From contig NZ_CP045073.1 in NCBI RefSeq assembly GCF_009301415.1, forward strand, positions 1,069,501 to 1,133,500: 64,000 bases of DNA, read 5' to 3'. Origin of the DNA: Paracoccus kondratievae (lineage in GTDB: Bacteria > Pseudomonadota > Alphaproteobacteria > Rhodobacterales > Rhodobacteraceae). The first letter of the stretch is position 1, and each line of letters starts with the position of its first letter. The translations under genes were made by a program, and so were the position numbers. Under the pieces are notes generated by a model that had not been told where the DNA came from, did no database searches, and saw only the letters and a program-made list of their open reading frames with translations. Shown piece by piece: positions 34,128 to 42,222 of this stretch.

Positions 34128-34622
34128 ATGCAGGGGCCGCGTATGCAGATGAGGAAATTGCTTGAACTGTCCTCGGTTCGCGAACAGCTGGCACAGCAGC
34201 GGGTTGCCGCGGCCAGGAACCTGTTCCGCAAGCGCGCCGCCGAGGTTGCCCGACTGCGTGCCGAGGCCGATGCCTTGGCGCAAGCGCATCGCGACAACCG
34301 GATCGCCATGCGCAAGCCGATGATCAGCAAGCCCCAGCTTCGCGGGGCGATCGACGCCATCGTCGCCACATTCGACGCCGACCGGCATCGCGAGGAAGCG
34401 GCCGAGCGCGAGGTGATGGCCGCGCAAAAGAAGGTCGCCGAGGCCAAGACCGCGCTGGACCACGAGACCGCCGCGCTGGCCTCGGTTTACCGGCAGAAGC
34501 AGAAGCGGCAGGAACTGTGCGATGTGCTGGATGACGAGCACCAGCGCCATCTTGCCCGTGCCGAAGAGGCCGAACAGGGAGAGCGGCAAACGATTCTCGC
34601 GCGTCGCAGGACGGCGCCATGA
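34128..34622 (+). CDS. sctO: T3SS stalk protein SctO (Y4yJ/YscO-like)
   Basis: A 164-residue coiled-coil protein (MQGPRMQMRKLLELSSVREQ, RKRAAEVARLRAEADALAQA, EEAAEREVMAAQKKVAEAKT). SctO is the gamma-subunit-like central stalk between the SctN hexamer and SctV. Sequence is variable in the family; two long helices and its place between SctN and SctQ define it. The start at 34128 follows the sctN stop by one base. The 3' end overlaps sctQ by four bases. Confidence 0.82.
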   Translation: MQGPRMQMRKLLELSSVREQLAQQRVAAARNLFRKRAAEVARLRAEADALAQAHRDNRIAMRKPMISKPQLRGAIDAIVATFDADRHREEAAEREVMAAQKKVAEAKTALDHETAALASVYRQKQKRQELCDVLDDEHQRHLARAEEAEQGERQTILARRRTAP

Positions 34623-35809
34623 CGAAGGATATTCGACTGCCCGCCAGACGCGGCACGGGCGCAGGCAATGTGGCTGCGGCCCGGATCGAGGGCATCCAGA
34701 AGGTCTTCGTCGAGGCGCCGCAGCCCGCCACGCTGTTCATGCGCAGGCTGGACCGGGATCAGGCCGCGATCCAGAACCTACTGTGCCGACGCCGCTATTC
34801 CATCCGCTTCCGCATCGGCGAGACCAGCATCCATGTCGCGATCCGGCGCAGTCAGGCGGCCTCGTCCGCCTATGGCTGGATCGAGGCCGAGCTGAGCGGT
34901 CATTCCTTCCGCTTCGGCCTGCCTTGGACCGCCACGCGGCGCATCACCGGCGTTGCCGCCGAGGCCGCGACACCGGAAGATGCGGCGCTGCTGCTGGAAG
35001 ACGGGCTGACAACGGTTCTCGATGAACTGGAACGCCAGTCGGGCCACACGATCACCTTCCGCCGCCTGCTGCCCGCGCGCGAGCCGGAGCCCGAAACCCG
35101 TGTTGATATCTGGTTCGGCATCGAATATTCGAACCGCGCCGAGAAAGCATTGCAGCGCGTCCAGGTCCCTGTCGAGCTGTCGCCCGCGGCCGCCGGAACC
35201 CTGGCCGAGATCCTTGGCCAGTGGCAGCGCCCCCAGCAGGACGATGGCGTGCTGTCTCTGCGCGCCGGGATCGAGATGGGCGCGACGCCCCTGACCCTTG
35301 CCGAACTTGCCAGCCTCGATCCTGGGGACGCGGTGATCATCGACGCGGCGGACAGTGCTGCGCGGATCGTGGTCGAGAACCAGTTGTTTGCAGCGGTCAC
35401 ACCATCCGGCAGCCCGGATCAGTGGAAGATGACCTCTGCCCTCCAGCCGCTGCCGCCCGCCCGCAGCCTTCCTTTCACCCCCCACGAGATCGAGAAAGTC
35501 ATGCCCAATCAAGATACGCCCGACGACAACGCCCCCAAGGTTCAAGTCGAGGGCACCGAGGACCGAAGCTCGATAGGGGCGCTTGACGATCTTGAGCTGT
35601 CGCTGTCGGTCCGCTTTGGCGAAACCCTGGTGACGCTGCAGGATCTGCGCAATGCCGGGCCGGGCACGATCTTCACGCTGGACCGCCCCGATGGCACCCT
35701 GGTTGAGATGATGGTGAACGGCAAGGTCATCGGCACCGGCGATCTGATCTCGGTAGCGGGTCAGCGCGCGGTCGAGATCAGATCGCTCTTCCGCGAGAGC
35801 GGTTCCTGA
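34619..35809 (+). CDS. sctQ: T3SS C-ring/sorting-platform protein SctQ
   Basis: Cytoplasmic pod protein of the sorting platform. The 396 residues end in a SpoA (surface presentation of antigens) domain: LDDLELSLSVRFGETLVTLQ, then LRNAGPGTIFTLDRPDGTLV and MVNGKVIGTGDLISVAGQRA. A first, more diverged SpoA-like segment is seen near 205-285 (PLTLAELASLDPGDAVIIDA). An acidic linker (DTPDDNAPKVQVEGTEDRSS) separates them. A separate short C-terminal product by internal initiation, known in other systems, cannot be judged; the ATG of MPNQDTPDDN at about 35501 would be a candidate. Confidence 0.9.
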   Translation: MTKDIRLPARRGTGAGNVAAARIEGIQKVFVEAPQPATLFMRRLDRDQAAIQNLLCRRRYSIRFRIGETSIHVAIRRSQAASSAYGWIEAELSGHSFRFGLPWTATRRITGVAAEAATPEDAALLLEDGLTTVLDELERQSGHTITFRRLLPAREPEPETRVDIWFGIEYSNRAEKALQRVQVPVELSPAAAGTLAEILGQWQRPQQDDGVLSLRAGIEMGATPLTLAELASLDPGDAVIIDAADSAARIVVENQLFAAVTPSGSPDQWKMTSALQPLPPARSLPFTPHEIEKVMPNQDTPDDNAPKVQVEGTEDRSSIGALDDLELSLSVRFGETLVTLQDLRNAGPGTIFTLDRPDGTLVEMMVNGKVIGTGDLISVAGQRAVEIRSLFRESGS

Positions 35810-36453
35810 TGGACAGCCCGTTTCCCCTTCTGCTGATCGCGGCGGGCATTACGGTCATCCCTTTCCTGATCGTCAGCCTGACGGCATTCGTAAAGATCGC
35901 GGTCGTCCTGTTTCTGGTGCGCAACGCATTGGGCACTATGCAGACGCCGCCGAATATCGTGCTTTACGGGGTTACGGTGGTGCTGACCGGCTATGTCATG
36001 TCGCCGGTCTTTGCGGCCTCGCTGAATGCCGTGACTGCGGGCGGCACGTTGACGCAGATGCCCGCGCCCGCCGAATGGCCCGATATCTTCTCGCGCGGGA
36101 TCGAGCCGGTGCGCGACTTTCTGATGCGCTTCACCACGCCGCAGGACCGTGAATTCTTCCTTGCCGCAGCGCAGGAGATGCATTCCGAAAATGCCGTGAT
36201 GCCGCAGGAAACCGATATCTTCATCCTCGCGCCCGCCTTCGTGACGGCCGAGCTGACCAAGGCGTTCCAGATCGGGGTGCTGCTGTATCTGCCGTTCATT
36301 GTCGTCGATCTGGTGGTCACCAACGTGCTGACCGCGCTTGGCATGATGATGGTGTCACCGACAGTCATCTCGCTGCCGTTCAAGCTGTTGCTGTTCGTCG
36401 CTGCCGGCGGCTGGTCGCGGCTGACCCATGGGCTGGTGATGAGTTATGTGTGA
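35809..36453 (+). CDS. sctR: T3SS export apparatus protein SctR
   Basis: Core export-gate membrane protein of the FliP/SctR family, 214 residues. Four hydrophobic helices are visible (FPLLLIAAGITVIPFLIVSL, IVLYGVTVVLTGYVMSPVFA, LLYLPFIVVDLVVTNVLTAL, and the last ISLPFKLLLFVAAGGWSRLT). The signature TAFVKIAVVLFLVRNALGTM and the MMMVSPTVISLPFKLLLF motif are typical. The start overlaps the sctQ stop by one base. A fragment of this gene's 3' end recurs at 50771-50864. Confidence 0.96.
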   Translation: MDSPFPLLLIAAGITVIPFLIVSLTAFVKIAVVLFLVRNALGTMQTPPNIVLYGVTVVLTGYVMSPVFAASLNAVTAGGTLTQMPAPAEWPDIFSRGIEPVRDFLMRFTTPQDREFFLAAAQEMHSENAVMPQETDIFILAPAFVTAELTKAFQIGVLLYLPFIVVDLVVTNVLTALGMMMVSPTVISLPFKLLLFVAAGGWSRLTHGLVMSYV

Positions 36454-36459
36454 GGCGGC

Positions 36460-36714
36460 ATGCAGCTTTATGAATCCCTGACCCATGCACTGATCCTGGT
36501 CTTCCAGCTATCGATGCCAGCGATTGCGGTGGCGACGGTGATCGGTCTGGTCGTGGGGCTGATTCAGGCGCTGACGCAGATTCAGGATCAGACCCTGCCG
36601 CAAGCGATCAAGCTGTTCGCGGTCGGGACGGTGATCGTGCTGACCGGCGGGGCCCTGTCGGCGAAGCTGGTGGCCTTCACCGTCGATATCTTCTCACGGA
36701 TCTCGCAGGGATGA
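36460..36714 (+). CDS. sctS: T3SS export apparatus protein SctS
   Basis: FliQ/SctS-family gate subunit of 84 residues with two TM hairpin helices (ALILVFQLSMPAIAVATVIG and ALSAKLVAFTVDIFSRISQG region) and the conserved LVVGLIQALTQIQDQTLPQA loop. It lies 6 bases after sctR and overlaps sctT by four bases. An apparently identical copy is at 50871. Confidence 0.96.
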   Translation: MQLYESLTHALILVFQLSMPAIAVATVIGLVVGLIQALTQIQDQTLPQAIKLFAVGTVIVLTGGALSAKLVAFTVDIFSRISQG

Positions 36715-37547
36715 ACAGCCTACAGGACTTGTTCGCAGGTGGTGATTACGGTGTCATCCTTGCGGACATGATGGCGCTCTTCGTGATCATCGGCGGGCGG
36801 GCACTGGGTTTCGTGATGATCCACCCGATCTTTGGCCGCTTCGGGATCAACTTCGGACTGCTGCGCGGCTCGGTCATGGTGGCGATGACGCTGCCGCTGC
36901 TGCCGACCGGTGCCGTGATGGCGGCCGCCGATCCAAGCCTGCTGGAACCCGGCAACATGCCGTTCCATATGCTGCGCGAGGTGATCATCGGCGTCATTCT
37001 GGGGCTCATCACCGGCATCCCGTTCTGGGCGGCCATCGCTGCGGGCGAAATCCTTGATACGCAACGGGGTGCCTCCTCGGCCACCGATACCGACCCGACC
37101 GGCGGGCAGGTCGCGATCAGCGGCAACTTCTTCTTTCTGGTCGCGGTGCTGCTTCTGACCGCCGAGGGTCTCCTGATCCCCGCCGTCTTCGGTCCGCTCC
37201 TCAGCAGCTATCAGCTTTTCCCGCTGTTCGGTGCACTGGCATGGCCCGATCCGGGGCAGGGCCACCTGTTGCTGGCGCTGCTGGACGATCTGCTGCGGGC
37301 GGGGCTGATCCTCGCCATGCCGATCCTGATCCCGCTGCTGCTGACCGAGGTCGTCATCGCGATCTCGACCAGATACATGCCGCAGATCAACCCAACCTTC
37401 CTGTCGATGTCGGCCAAGCAGGTCGTCTATCTGCTGATGCTTGTCTTCTTCATGCCGCTTCTGGGGCGATACATGCTTGCGCTGGTCGGCCATGACAGCT
37501 TTGGCGCCGACGCGCTGGCAAAGTTTCTCAGCGGCGCGATCAGATGA
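36711..37547 (+). CDS. sctT: T3SS export apparatus protein SctT
   Basis: FliR/SctT-family membrane protein (278 residues, six or more TM helices) completing the SctRST core. Family marks include ALGFVMIHPIFGRFGINFGL, ILGLITGIPFWAAIAAGEIL followed by DTQRGASSATDTDPTGGQVA, and VAISTRYMPQINPTFLSMSA near the C-terminus. It is translationally coupled with sctS and sctU by four-base overlaps. An apparently identical copy is at 51122. Confidence 0.96.
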   Translation: MNSLQDLFAGGDYGVILADMMALFVIIGGRALGFVMIHPIFGRFGINFGLLRGSVMVAMTLPLLPTGAVMAAADPSLLEPGNMPFHMLREVIIGVILGLITGIPFWAAIAAGEILDTQRGASSATDTDPTGGQVAISGNFFFLVAVLLLTAEGLLIPAVFGPLLSSYQLFPLFGALAWPDPGQGHLLLALLDDLLRAGLILAMPILIPLLLTEVVIAISTRYMPQINPTFLSMSAKQVVYLLMLVFFMPLLGRYMLALVGHDSFGADALAKFLSGAIR

Positions 37548-38566
37548 GTGGTGGGGGTTCCGAACAGAAGTCACTACCAGCCTCGGCCCGCAAGCTAAGG
37601 AAGGCGCGCGAAAAGGGGCAGGTCGTCACCTCACGCGATTCCATCGCCTCCTTGGTGACGCTGGCGGTTCTGGTCTATCTGTTCGCGCGCCGCCATCACC
37701 TGTCCGATCTGCTGTATGGTCTCTTCACCTATACGCCACCGCCCGAATTGGTGTTCAGCGCGGCATTGTCCGATCTGATGGATCTTGCCTTCAGGGTGAT
37801 CATCCAGATCTGCCTGCCGCTGATGATCCTGGTCGTCACCCTGAGCATCCTTGTCGGTATGCTGATCGCTGGCGGCCCGCTCTTCACGACCGAGCCGCTG
37901 AAACCCGATTTCAACAAGATCAACCCCGCCACGGGTTTCTTCAAGATCTTCAGCAAGCGGTCATTCATGACCTTTCTGATGCATGTGATCCGGGTCACGG
38001 TGATCTTCAGCGCATTGGGACTGATCCTCGCCTATTCCGCAGCCGCGTTGTTTACCGCACCCTATTGCGGGCTCCCTTGCACGCAAGAGGCCGCCATTGC
38101 GATCACCGTGCCATTGCTTGGTGCGCTGGTCGCGATCCTGCTGCTGACGGCGCTTTTCGATTATCTGGTCCAGCGCTCATCCTTCCTCAGCGAACAGAAG
38201 ATGACCATGACCGAGTTCAAGCGAGAGTTGAAGGACCAGCACGGCGATCCGCAACTGCGCGGTCGCATCAAAAGCGACCGCCGCGACATGCTGGAGCGCC
38301 CGATCGGATGGGGGCAGGCTACCACCATCATCTATGCCGCGCCCCATATCGCAGTCGCGCTGCGCTATGTCCCCGACGAAACCCCCGCGCCCCTTGTCGT
38401 CGGTCGTGCCCGAGGGGCAGATGCCATCGCCCGCGCCCTGCGAAACAGCAAGGCGCCACGCAACGAAGATGCCCATGCGACCGCAATGATCGCGGCGATC
38501 CCGGTCGGGAAATACGTTACCGATGAAGAGCAGATCGTCGCAATCGTTCGATATCTGACAGCGTAG
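37544..38566 (+). CDS. sctU: T3SS export switch protein SctU lacking the NPTH cleavage motif
   Basis: FlhB/SctU-family protein of 340 residues: four TM helices (for example LVTLAVLVYLFARRHHLSDL and LMILVVTLSILVGMLIAGGP), the conserved SRDSIASLVTLAVL, FNKINPATGFFKIFSKRSFM and KMTMTEFKRELKDQHGDPQL linker, then a C-terminal domain. In family members this domain self-cleaves within NPTH. Here the aligned segment is TTIIYAAPHIAVALRYVPDE, so Asn and Pro are both Ala and only His is kept. Self-cleavage by the known Asn-dependent chemistry should be impossible. The rest of the domain looks intact (APLVVGRARGADAIARALRN). The stop is a TAG at 38564-38566, and a hairpin with T-run follows. Confidence 0.94.
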   Translation: MSGGGSEQKSLPASARKLRKAREKGQVVTSRDSIASLVTLAVLVYLFARRHHLSDLLYGLFTYTPPPELVFSAALSDLMDLAFRVIIQICLPLMILVVTLSILVGMLIAGGPLFTTEPLKPDFNKINPATGFFKIFSKRSFMTFLMHVIRVTVIFSALGLILAYSAAALFTAPYCGLPCTQEAAIAITVPLLGALVAILLLTALFDYLVQRSSFLSEQKMTMTEFKRELKDQHGDPQLRGRIKSDRRDMLERPIGWGQATTIIYAAPHIAVALRYVPDETPAPLVVGRARGADAIARALRNSKAPRNEDAHATAMIAAIPVGKYVTDEEQIVAIVRYLTA

Positions 38567-38582
38567 GGACGTTGTTGAGCTA

Positions 38583-38610
38583 ATCGGCTGCAGGCCGATA
38601 TGATCTTTTT
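38583..38610 (+). terminator. possible terminator after sctU
   Basis: Arms ATCGGC (38583-38588) and GCCGAT (38594-38599) with loop TGCAG, followed after ATGATC by a run of five T and a CTCTTTT stretch. It is a modest stem but correctly placed at the end of the operon. Confidence 0.5.
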
Positions 38611-38642
38611 CCTCTTTTCGTTCAACCAACGGCTATGATCTA

Positions 38643-38717
38643 GGCGGCGCCGAGGGCGTTGTACATGTTCATGACGGCGATGCGAATGTGGATCTCTGCG
38701 GTCTGTCGATCCGGGTC
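38643..38717 (-). pseudogene. short C-terminal remnant of an unrelated gene
   Basis: On the minus strand a frame ending [20 protein letters not shown] plus NALGAA and a TAG abuts the truncated IS3 transposase at about 38718. It looks like the preserved C-terminus of another protein, possibly another transposase, cut by the IS3 end or by recombination. No family is claimed. Confidence 0.35.
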
Positions 38718-39119
38718 CGCCCGTTGAAGCTTTCGACGAAACCGTTCTGCATGGGCTTGCCCGGCGCAATGTAGTGCCATTCGATCTGGTGCTCGGCACA
38801 CCATCGCAGGATCGCGTTACTGGTCAGCTCCGTCCCATTATCGCTGACAATCATTCCGGGTTTGCCGCGGCGCTCGATTAGGGCCGTCAGTTCACGCGCC
38901 ACTCGGCGCCCCGAGATCGAGGTGTCCGGGATCGCCGCGAGGCATTCCCGGGTGACGTCGTCGACGACGTTGAGCACCCGAAAGCGCTGGCCTTTGGCGA
39001 ATTGGTCATGGACGAAATCCAGAGACCAACGCGCATTGGGCCGCGCCTCGATCAGGATCGGGGCTCGCGTCCCGATAGCCTTGCGCCGGGCCTTTCGCTT
39101 GCGCACCGTCAGCCCTTCC
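38718..39119 (-). pseudogene. IS3 OrfB, middle part
   Basis: Integrase-core segment of an IS3 transposase: [40 protein letters not shown] (first catalytic Asp), [20 protein letters not shown] (second Asp) and [20 protein letters not shown] (Glu). The normal continuation of the family (RMRDELLNE) is replaced by unrelated sequence after FNGR. It joins the N-terminal part at 41949 through the duplicated GGAAGGGC. Confidence 0.85.
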
Positions 39120-39218
39120 GTAACGGCCCGATTGTTACCGCCTGCCTGAGTTTGGGCTGATGGATTAAGGCACGTGCATAGTGACGTCGTTAATGACGTG
39201 TCTTATGCGGGTGTGGGG

Positions 39219-39602
39219 ATGCGGGGCGATATTCTTGGACTGGAGCGGCGGCGGCGGTGGAGCGACGAGGAGAAGCTCGAGATCGTTTTGTCGGTCGGCG
39301 TGGACGGGGTGACGGTGACGCAGGTTGCACAGCGGCACGATGTGACGCGGCAGCAAATCTATGCCTGGCGGCACCAACTGAAGAAGAAGGGCGTGATTTC
39401 GGCGTCTCCGGAAACGCTGTTTCTGCCGGTTGAACTGGACCGGCCCACGGAATTGGTGATGCAGTCAGCGACCATCTGCGCAGGAGCGCCTCGCCCCGCC
39501 CAGATCGAGTTGCAGTTGGCGAATGGTCGCTGCCTGCGCTTCGATCCGGCTCTGGATACCGTGACGCTGACACATGTGATCCGTGCGGTGGAAGGGGCAT
39601 GA
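39219..39602 (+). CDS. tnpA: IS66 accessory protein TnpA
   Basis: A 127-residue protein with an N-terminal helix-turn-helix (RRRWSDEEKLEIVLSVGVDG, then VTQVAQRHDVTRQQIYAWRH), the form seen in IS66 OrfA, and a C-terminal part with LQLANGRCLRFDPALDTVTL. It likely binds the element ends. The start MRGDILGLERRRRW at 39219 was chosen over an in-frame ATG at 39174. The stop overlaps tnpB by four bases (ATGA). Confidence 0.88.
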   Translation: MRGDILGLERRRRWSDEEKLEIVLSVGVDGVTVTQVAQRHDVTRQQIYAWRHQLKKKGVISASPETLFLPVELDRPTELVMQSATICAGAPRPAQIELQLANGRCLRFDPALDTVTLTHVIRAVEGA

Positions 39603-39946
39603 TCGGGCCGGGAACCGGCGTTCGTGTCTATCTGGCCTGCGGCGTGACCGACATGAGGAAGGGAATCTCCGGGCTGGCTGCACTTGCCCAGGATGTTCTG
39701 CGCCAGAAGCCGGCCGGCGGTGCGGTTTTTGCATTCCGCGGGCGTCGCGGCGACAGGTTGAAATTGCTTCATTGGGATGGTCAGGGCTTCTGCCTGTATT
39801 ACAAGGTGCTGGAGAAGGGGCGCTTTCCATGGCCGATGTGCGGGGATGGTGCGGTTCGCCTGACCTCGGCGCAGTTGGCCATGCTGTGGGAAGGCATTGA
39901 CTGGCGCAGGCCGGATTGGGGCGCGCCACCAGCCCGCGTCGGCTGA
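39599..39946 (+). CDS. tnpB: IS66 protein TnpB (Orf2)
   Basis: A 115-residue IS66 Orf2 protein with the family hallmarks: VYLACGVTDMRKGISGLAAL, FAFRGRRGDRLKLLHWDGQG and FCLYYKVLEKGRFPWPM. IS66 elements need it for transposition, though its biochemical role is not settled. Start overlaps the tnpA stop. Confidence 0.93.
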   Translation: MIGPGTGVRVYLACGVTDMRKGISGLAALAQDVLRQKPAGGAVFAFRGRRGDRLKLLHWDGQGFCLYYKVLEKGRFPWPMCGDGAVRLTSAQLAMLWEGIDWRRPDWGAPPARVG

Positions 39947-40008
39947 TTTATCCCGCTGAAACGCCTTGTTTTTATGGCCATTCCGCCTGCCTTGTGGTAG
40001 GCGGGCGC

Positions 40009-41637
40009 ATGTCGAATACGGCCCAAATCCTTCCCGATGATCCGGCGCGTTTGAAGGCGCTGATCTTGGCGTTGCAGACGGAGAACGCGAAGATCTCGGC
40101 CACGTTGCGCGCCCATGACCAGTTGATCCAGGCCCTGCGGTTACGCATCGCGAGGCTGAAGAAGCAGGTGTTCGGCCAGTCCTCGGAAAAGATCGAGCGC
40201 GAGATCGAACAGCTGGAGCTGGCGCTCGAGGATCTTTTGATCGCAACGGCCGAAGGCCAGACTGACGTCGAGGACGACGGCCAAAACAATGATGGGCTGG
40301 AAACGGCACCTGCCGATGAAGCTGCCGAGCGTCCATCCCGCCGACGTCCCCGGGTCTCGGACAGCGCGCCGCGCGAGCGGCGGGAACTCGATCCCGGCAG
40401 CTGCTGCCCCGATTGTGGCGGCGACCTGCGCCTGGTGGGCGAGGATGTCAGCGAGATGCTGGATCTGATCGCGGCGCGGTTGAAGGTCGTCCAGATCGCC
40501 CGCCTGAAAAAGTCCTGCCGCCGCTGTGAACGCATGGTGCAGATGCCGGCCACCAGCCGGCCGATCCCCGGCAGCATGGCAGGCGCGAACCTGCTCGCCC
40601 ACATCCTCGTCTCCAAGTTTGACGACCACCTTCCGCTTTATCGCCAGCATGAGATCTTCACCCGGATGGGCGCCGACATCCCGGACAGTACCTTGGTCGA
40701 CTGGTGCGGTCGCGCCATGAAGGTGCTGGCACCGCTGATCGAACGGATCGAGGCAGACGTGATGGCCAGCGACCTCCTTCATGCCGATGACACACCGATC
40801 CGGGTGCTGGATCGCGCGGGCCGCGACAAGGGATTGGGCAAGGGTGTGAAGAAGGGCCGGATCTGGGCTTATGTCCGCGATCAGCGCCCTTGGGCAGGCA
40901 CGTTGCCACCCGGCGCGGTCTATGCCTTCGCGCCGGACTGGAAGGAAGAGCATGTCCATCGCCATCTGGCCCGGACCCGCGGCATCCTGCAGGCCGACGG
41001 TTACAAGGGTTATGCCAAGCTCTACGATCCAAGCCCGGACGGGACACCCCGCCTGCGGGAGGCTGCCTGTTGGGCTCACCTGAGGCGCGACTTCCATGAT
41101 GAATGGGACAAGACCAAATCCACGATCGCCCGTGAGGCACTCGACCGTATCGGCGCACTCTACGACATCGAGCGCGAGATCACCGGCCATCCCGCCGAAG
41201 TCCGTCTTGCCGCGCGCCAGAAACACAGCGCTCCGAAGGTCGAGGCCTTCTTCGCCTGGTCAGAGCAGCAGCTCTCGCGGATCCCCGGCAAGGGCGATCT
41301 GGCCAAGGCCTTCCGTTACGGGCTGAGCCGCCGGGACGCTTTCAGCCTGTTCCTTGAGGACGGCCGGGTGGCGATCGACAACAATCCTGCCGAGCGCGCG
41401 CTGCGCCCGATCGGTGTCGGGCGCCGCAACTGGCTCTTCGCCGGGGCCGATACCGGAGCCGAAACGCTGGCCCGCGCCATGACCATCGTTGAAACCGCCA
41501 AGATGAACGGCCTGGACCCCCAAGCCTATCTGGCCGACATCCTGGCCCGCATCCACGATCACAAGATCAACCGCCTCGACGAACTGCTGCCCTGGAACTG
41601 GGTGCCGACGACCGAAACCTTACCCGAGGCCGCCTGA
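40009..41637 (+). CDS. tnpC: IS66 transposase TnpC
   Basis: Main DDE transposase of the element, 542 residues. In order: an N-terminal leucine-zipper helix (LKALILALQTENAKISATLR), the KQVFGQSSEKIEREIEQLEL segment, a zinc finger (CCPDCGGDLRLVG and CRRCERMVQMP), and the DDE core with ADDTPIRVLDRAGR, ARTRGILQADGYKGYAKLYD, and the C-terminal DGRVAIDNNPAERALRPIGV. The start at 40009 (MSNTAQILPDDPARL) was selected; the frame extends upstream to 39916 without family character. Intact and probably functional. Confidence 0.95.
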   Translation: MSNTAQILPDDPARLKALILALQTENAKISATLRAHDQLIQALRLRIARLKKQVFGQSSEKIEREIEQLELALEDLLIATAEGQTDVEDDGQNNDGLETAPADEAAERPSRRRPRVSDSAPRERRELDPGSCCPDCGGDLRLVGEDVSEMLDLIAARLKVVQIARLKKSCRRCERMVQMPATSRPIPGSMAGANLLAHILVSKFDDHLPLYRQHEIFTRMGADIPDSTLVDWCGRAMKVLAPLIERIEADVMASDLLHADDTPIRVLDRAGRDKGLGKGVKKGRIWAYVRDQRPWAGTLPPGAVYAFAPDWKEEHVHRHLARTRGILQADGYKGYAKLYDPSPDGTPRLREAACWAHLRRDFHDEWDKTKSTIAREALDRIGALYDIEREITGHPAEVRLAARQKHSAPKVEAFFAWSEQQLSRIPGKGDLAKAFRYGLSRRDAFSLFLEDGRVAIDNNPAERALRPIGVGRRNWLFAGADTGAETLARAMTIVETAKMNGLDPQAYLADILARIHDHKINRLDELLPWNWVPTTETLPEAA

Positions 41638-41933
41638 TGGCAACCGTCACCCATGTCTGCACTCTCGACTACGTTGCCAGGATGCTGGGCGAAGCCCCCG
41701 AGCTTCTCGAAGCCATCGTCTATAACGACGACAACCTGAGCTACAGCGCGATCATCAGCGTCTATACCGGCCAGGATGACACCGTCACCGCCCTGACCGA
41801 TGACGGTATCGATGAACTGAAAGACATGCTCAGGGACGCCCGCATCACCACCGAAACCTGGCACCAGTTCCTCGACGACTTTGTCGATGACGCGGAACTC
41901 GTCGCCCGCATCAAAGCCCAATCGCCGCGGTAA
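41637..41933 (+). CDS. IS66 passenger protein of unknown function
   Basis: A 98-residue acidic protein (MATVTHVCTLDYVARMLGEA start) whose ATG overlaps the tnpC stop and which ends 15 bases before the IS66 end. It is therefore part of the element. Helical, no TM segment, no known catalytic motif. Similar small genes are known behind tnpC in some IS66 elements of this bacterial group (recollection, not checked). It may modulate transposition. Confidence 0.75.
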   Translation: MATVTHVCTLDYVARMLGEAPELLEAIVYNDDNLSYSAIISVYTGQDDTVTALTDDGIDELKDMLRDARITTETWHQFLDDFVDDAELVARIKAQSPR

Positions 41934-41948
41934 CAATCGGCCGGTTAC

Positions 41949-42222
41949 GCCCTTCCTCGCGGTAGAGCCGATAGATCCGGTTAATCCCGGAAGGCTCCCC
42001 CTCGCGCCGCAGCAGCACGAAGAGCCGCCGATAGCCGAACCGTCGGCGCTCGTTGGCCAGATCCCGTAACCGCCCACGCAGCACTATGTCCGGCTCACGC
42101 TGTGCTCGGTAGCGGACCATCTTGCGATCCGCCCCAGCAATCCGGCACGCCCGCCGTTCCGAGAGCCCGAGTAGGGACCTCAGATGCGCGACCGCCTCGC
42201 GCTTCACGACAGGCGTCACCAC
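41949..42222 (-). pseudogene. IS3 OrfB, N-terminal part cut by IS66
   Basis: Starts with VTPVVKREAVAHLRSLLGLS (GTG at 42220-42222, overlapping OrfA in another frame), then SERRACRIAGADRKMVRYRA, the HTH-21-type segment, and RRFGYRRLFVLLRREGEPSG. It breaks at INRIYRLYREEG where the IS66 element begins. An A6G run on the minus strand next to the overlap is a classical slippage signal for making the OrfAB fusion. Confidence 0.85.

Larger units (their letters stand above)
39120..41948 (+). mobile_element. complete IS66-family element with 8-bp target duplication
   Basis: Ends are inverted repeats: GTAACGGCCCGATTGTTACC from 39120 and GGTAACAATCGGCCGGTTAC ending at 41948. The flanking octamer GCCCTTCC occurs at 39112-39119 and again at 41949-41956, the 8-bp duplication expected for IS66. 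Inside are tnpA, tnpB, tnpC and one extra gene, all on the plus strand. Removing the element and one octamer restores the reading frame of the IS3 OrfB ([10 protein letters not shown]). Confidence 0.95.

Noticed and set aside
36720..37574. 284-codon minus-strand frame over sctT (and its duplicate at 51131-51985)
   Set aside because: Shadow rich in His/Gln/Arg; present twice only because the underlying DNA is duplicated.
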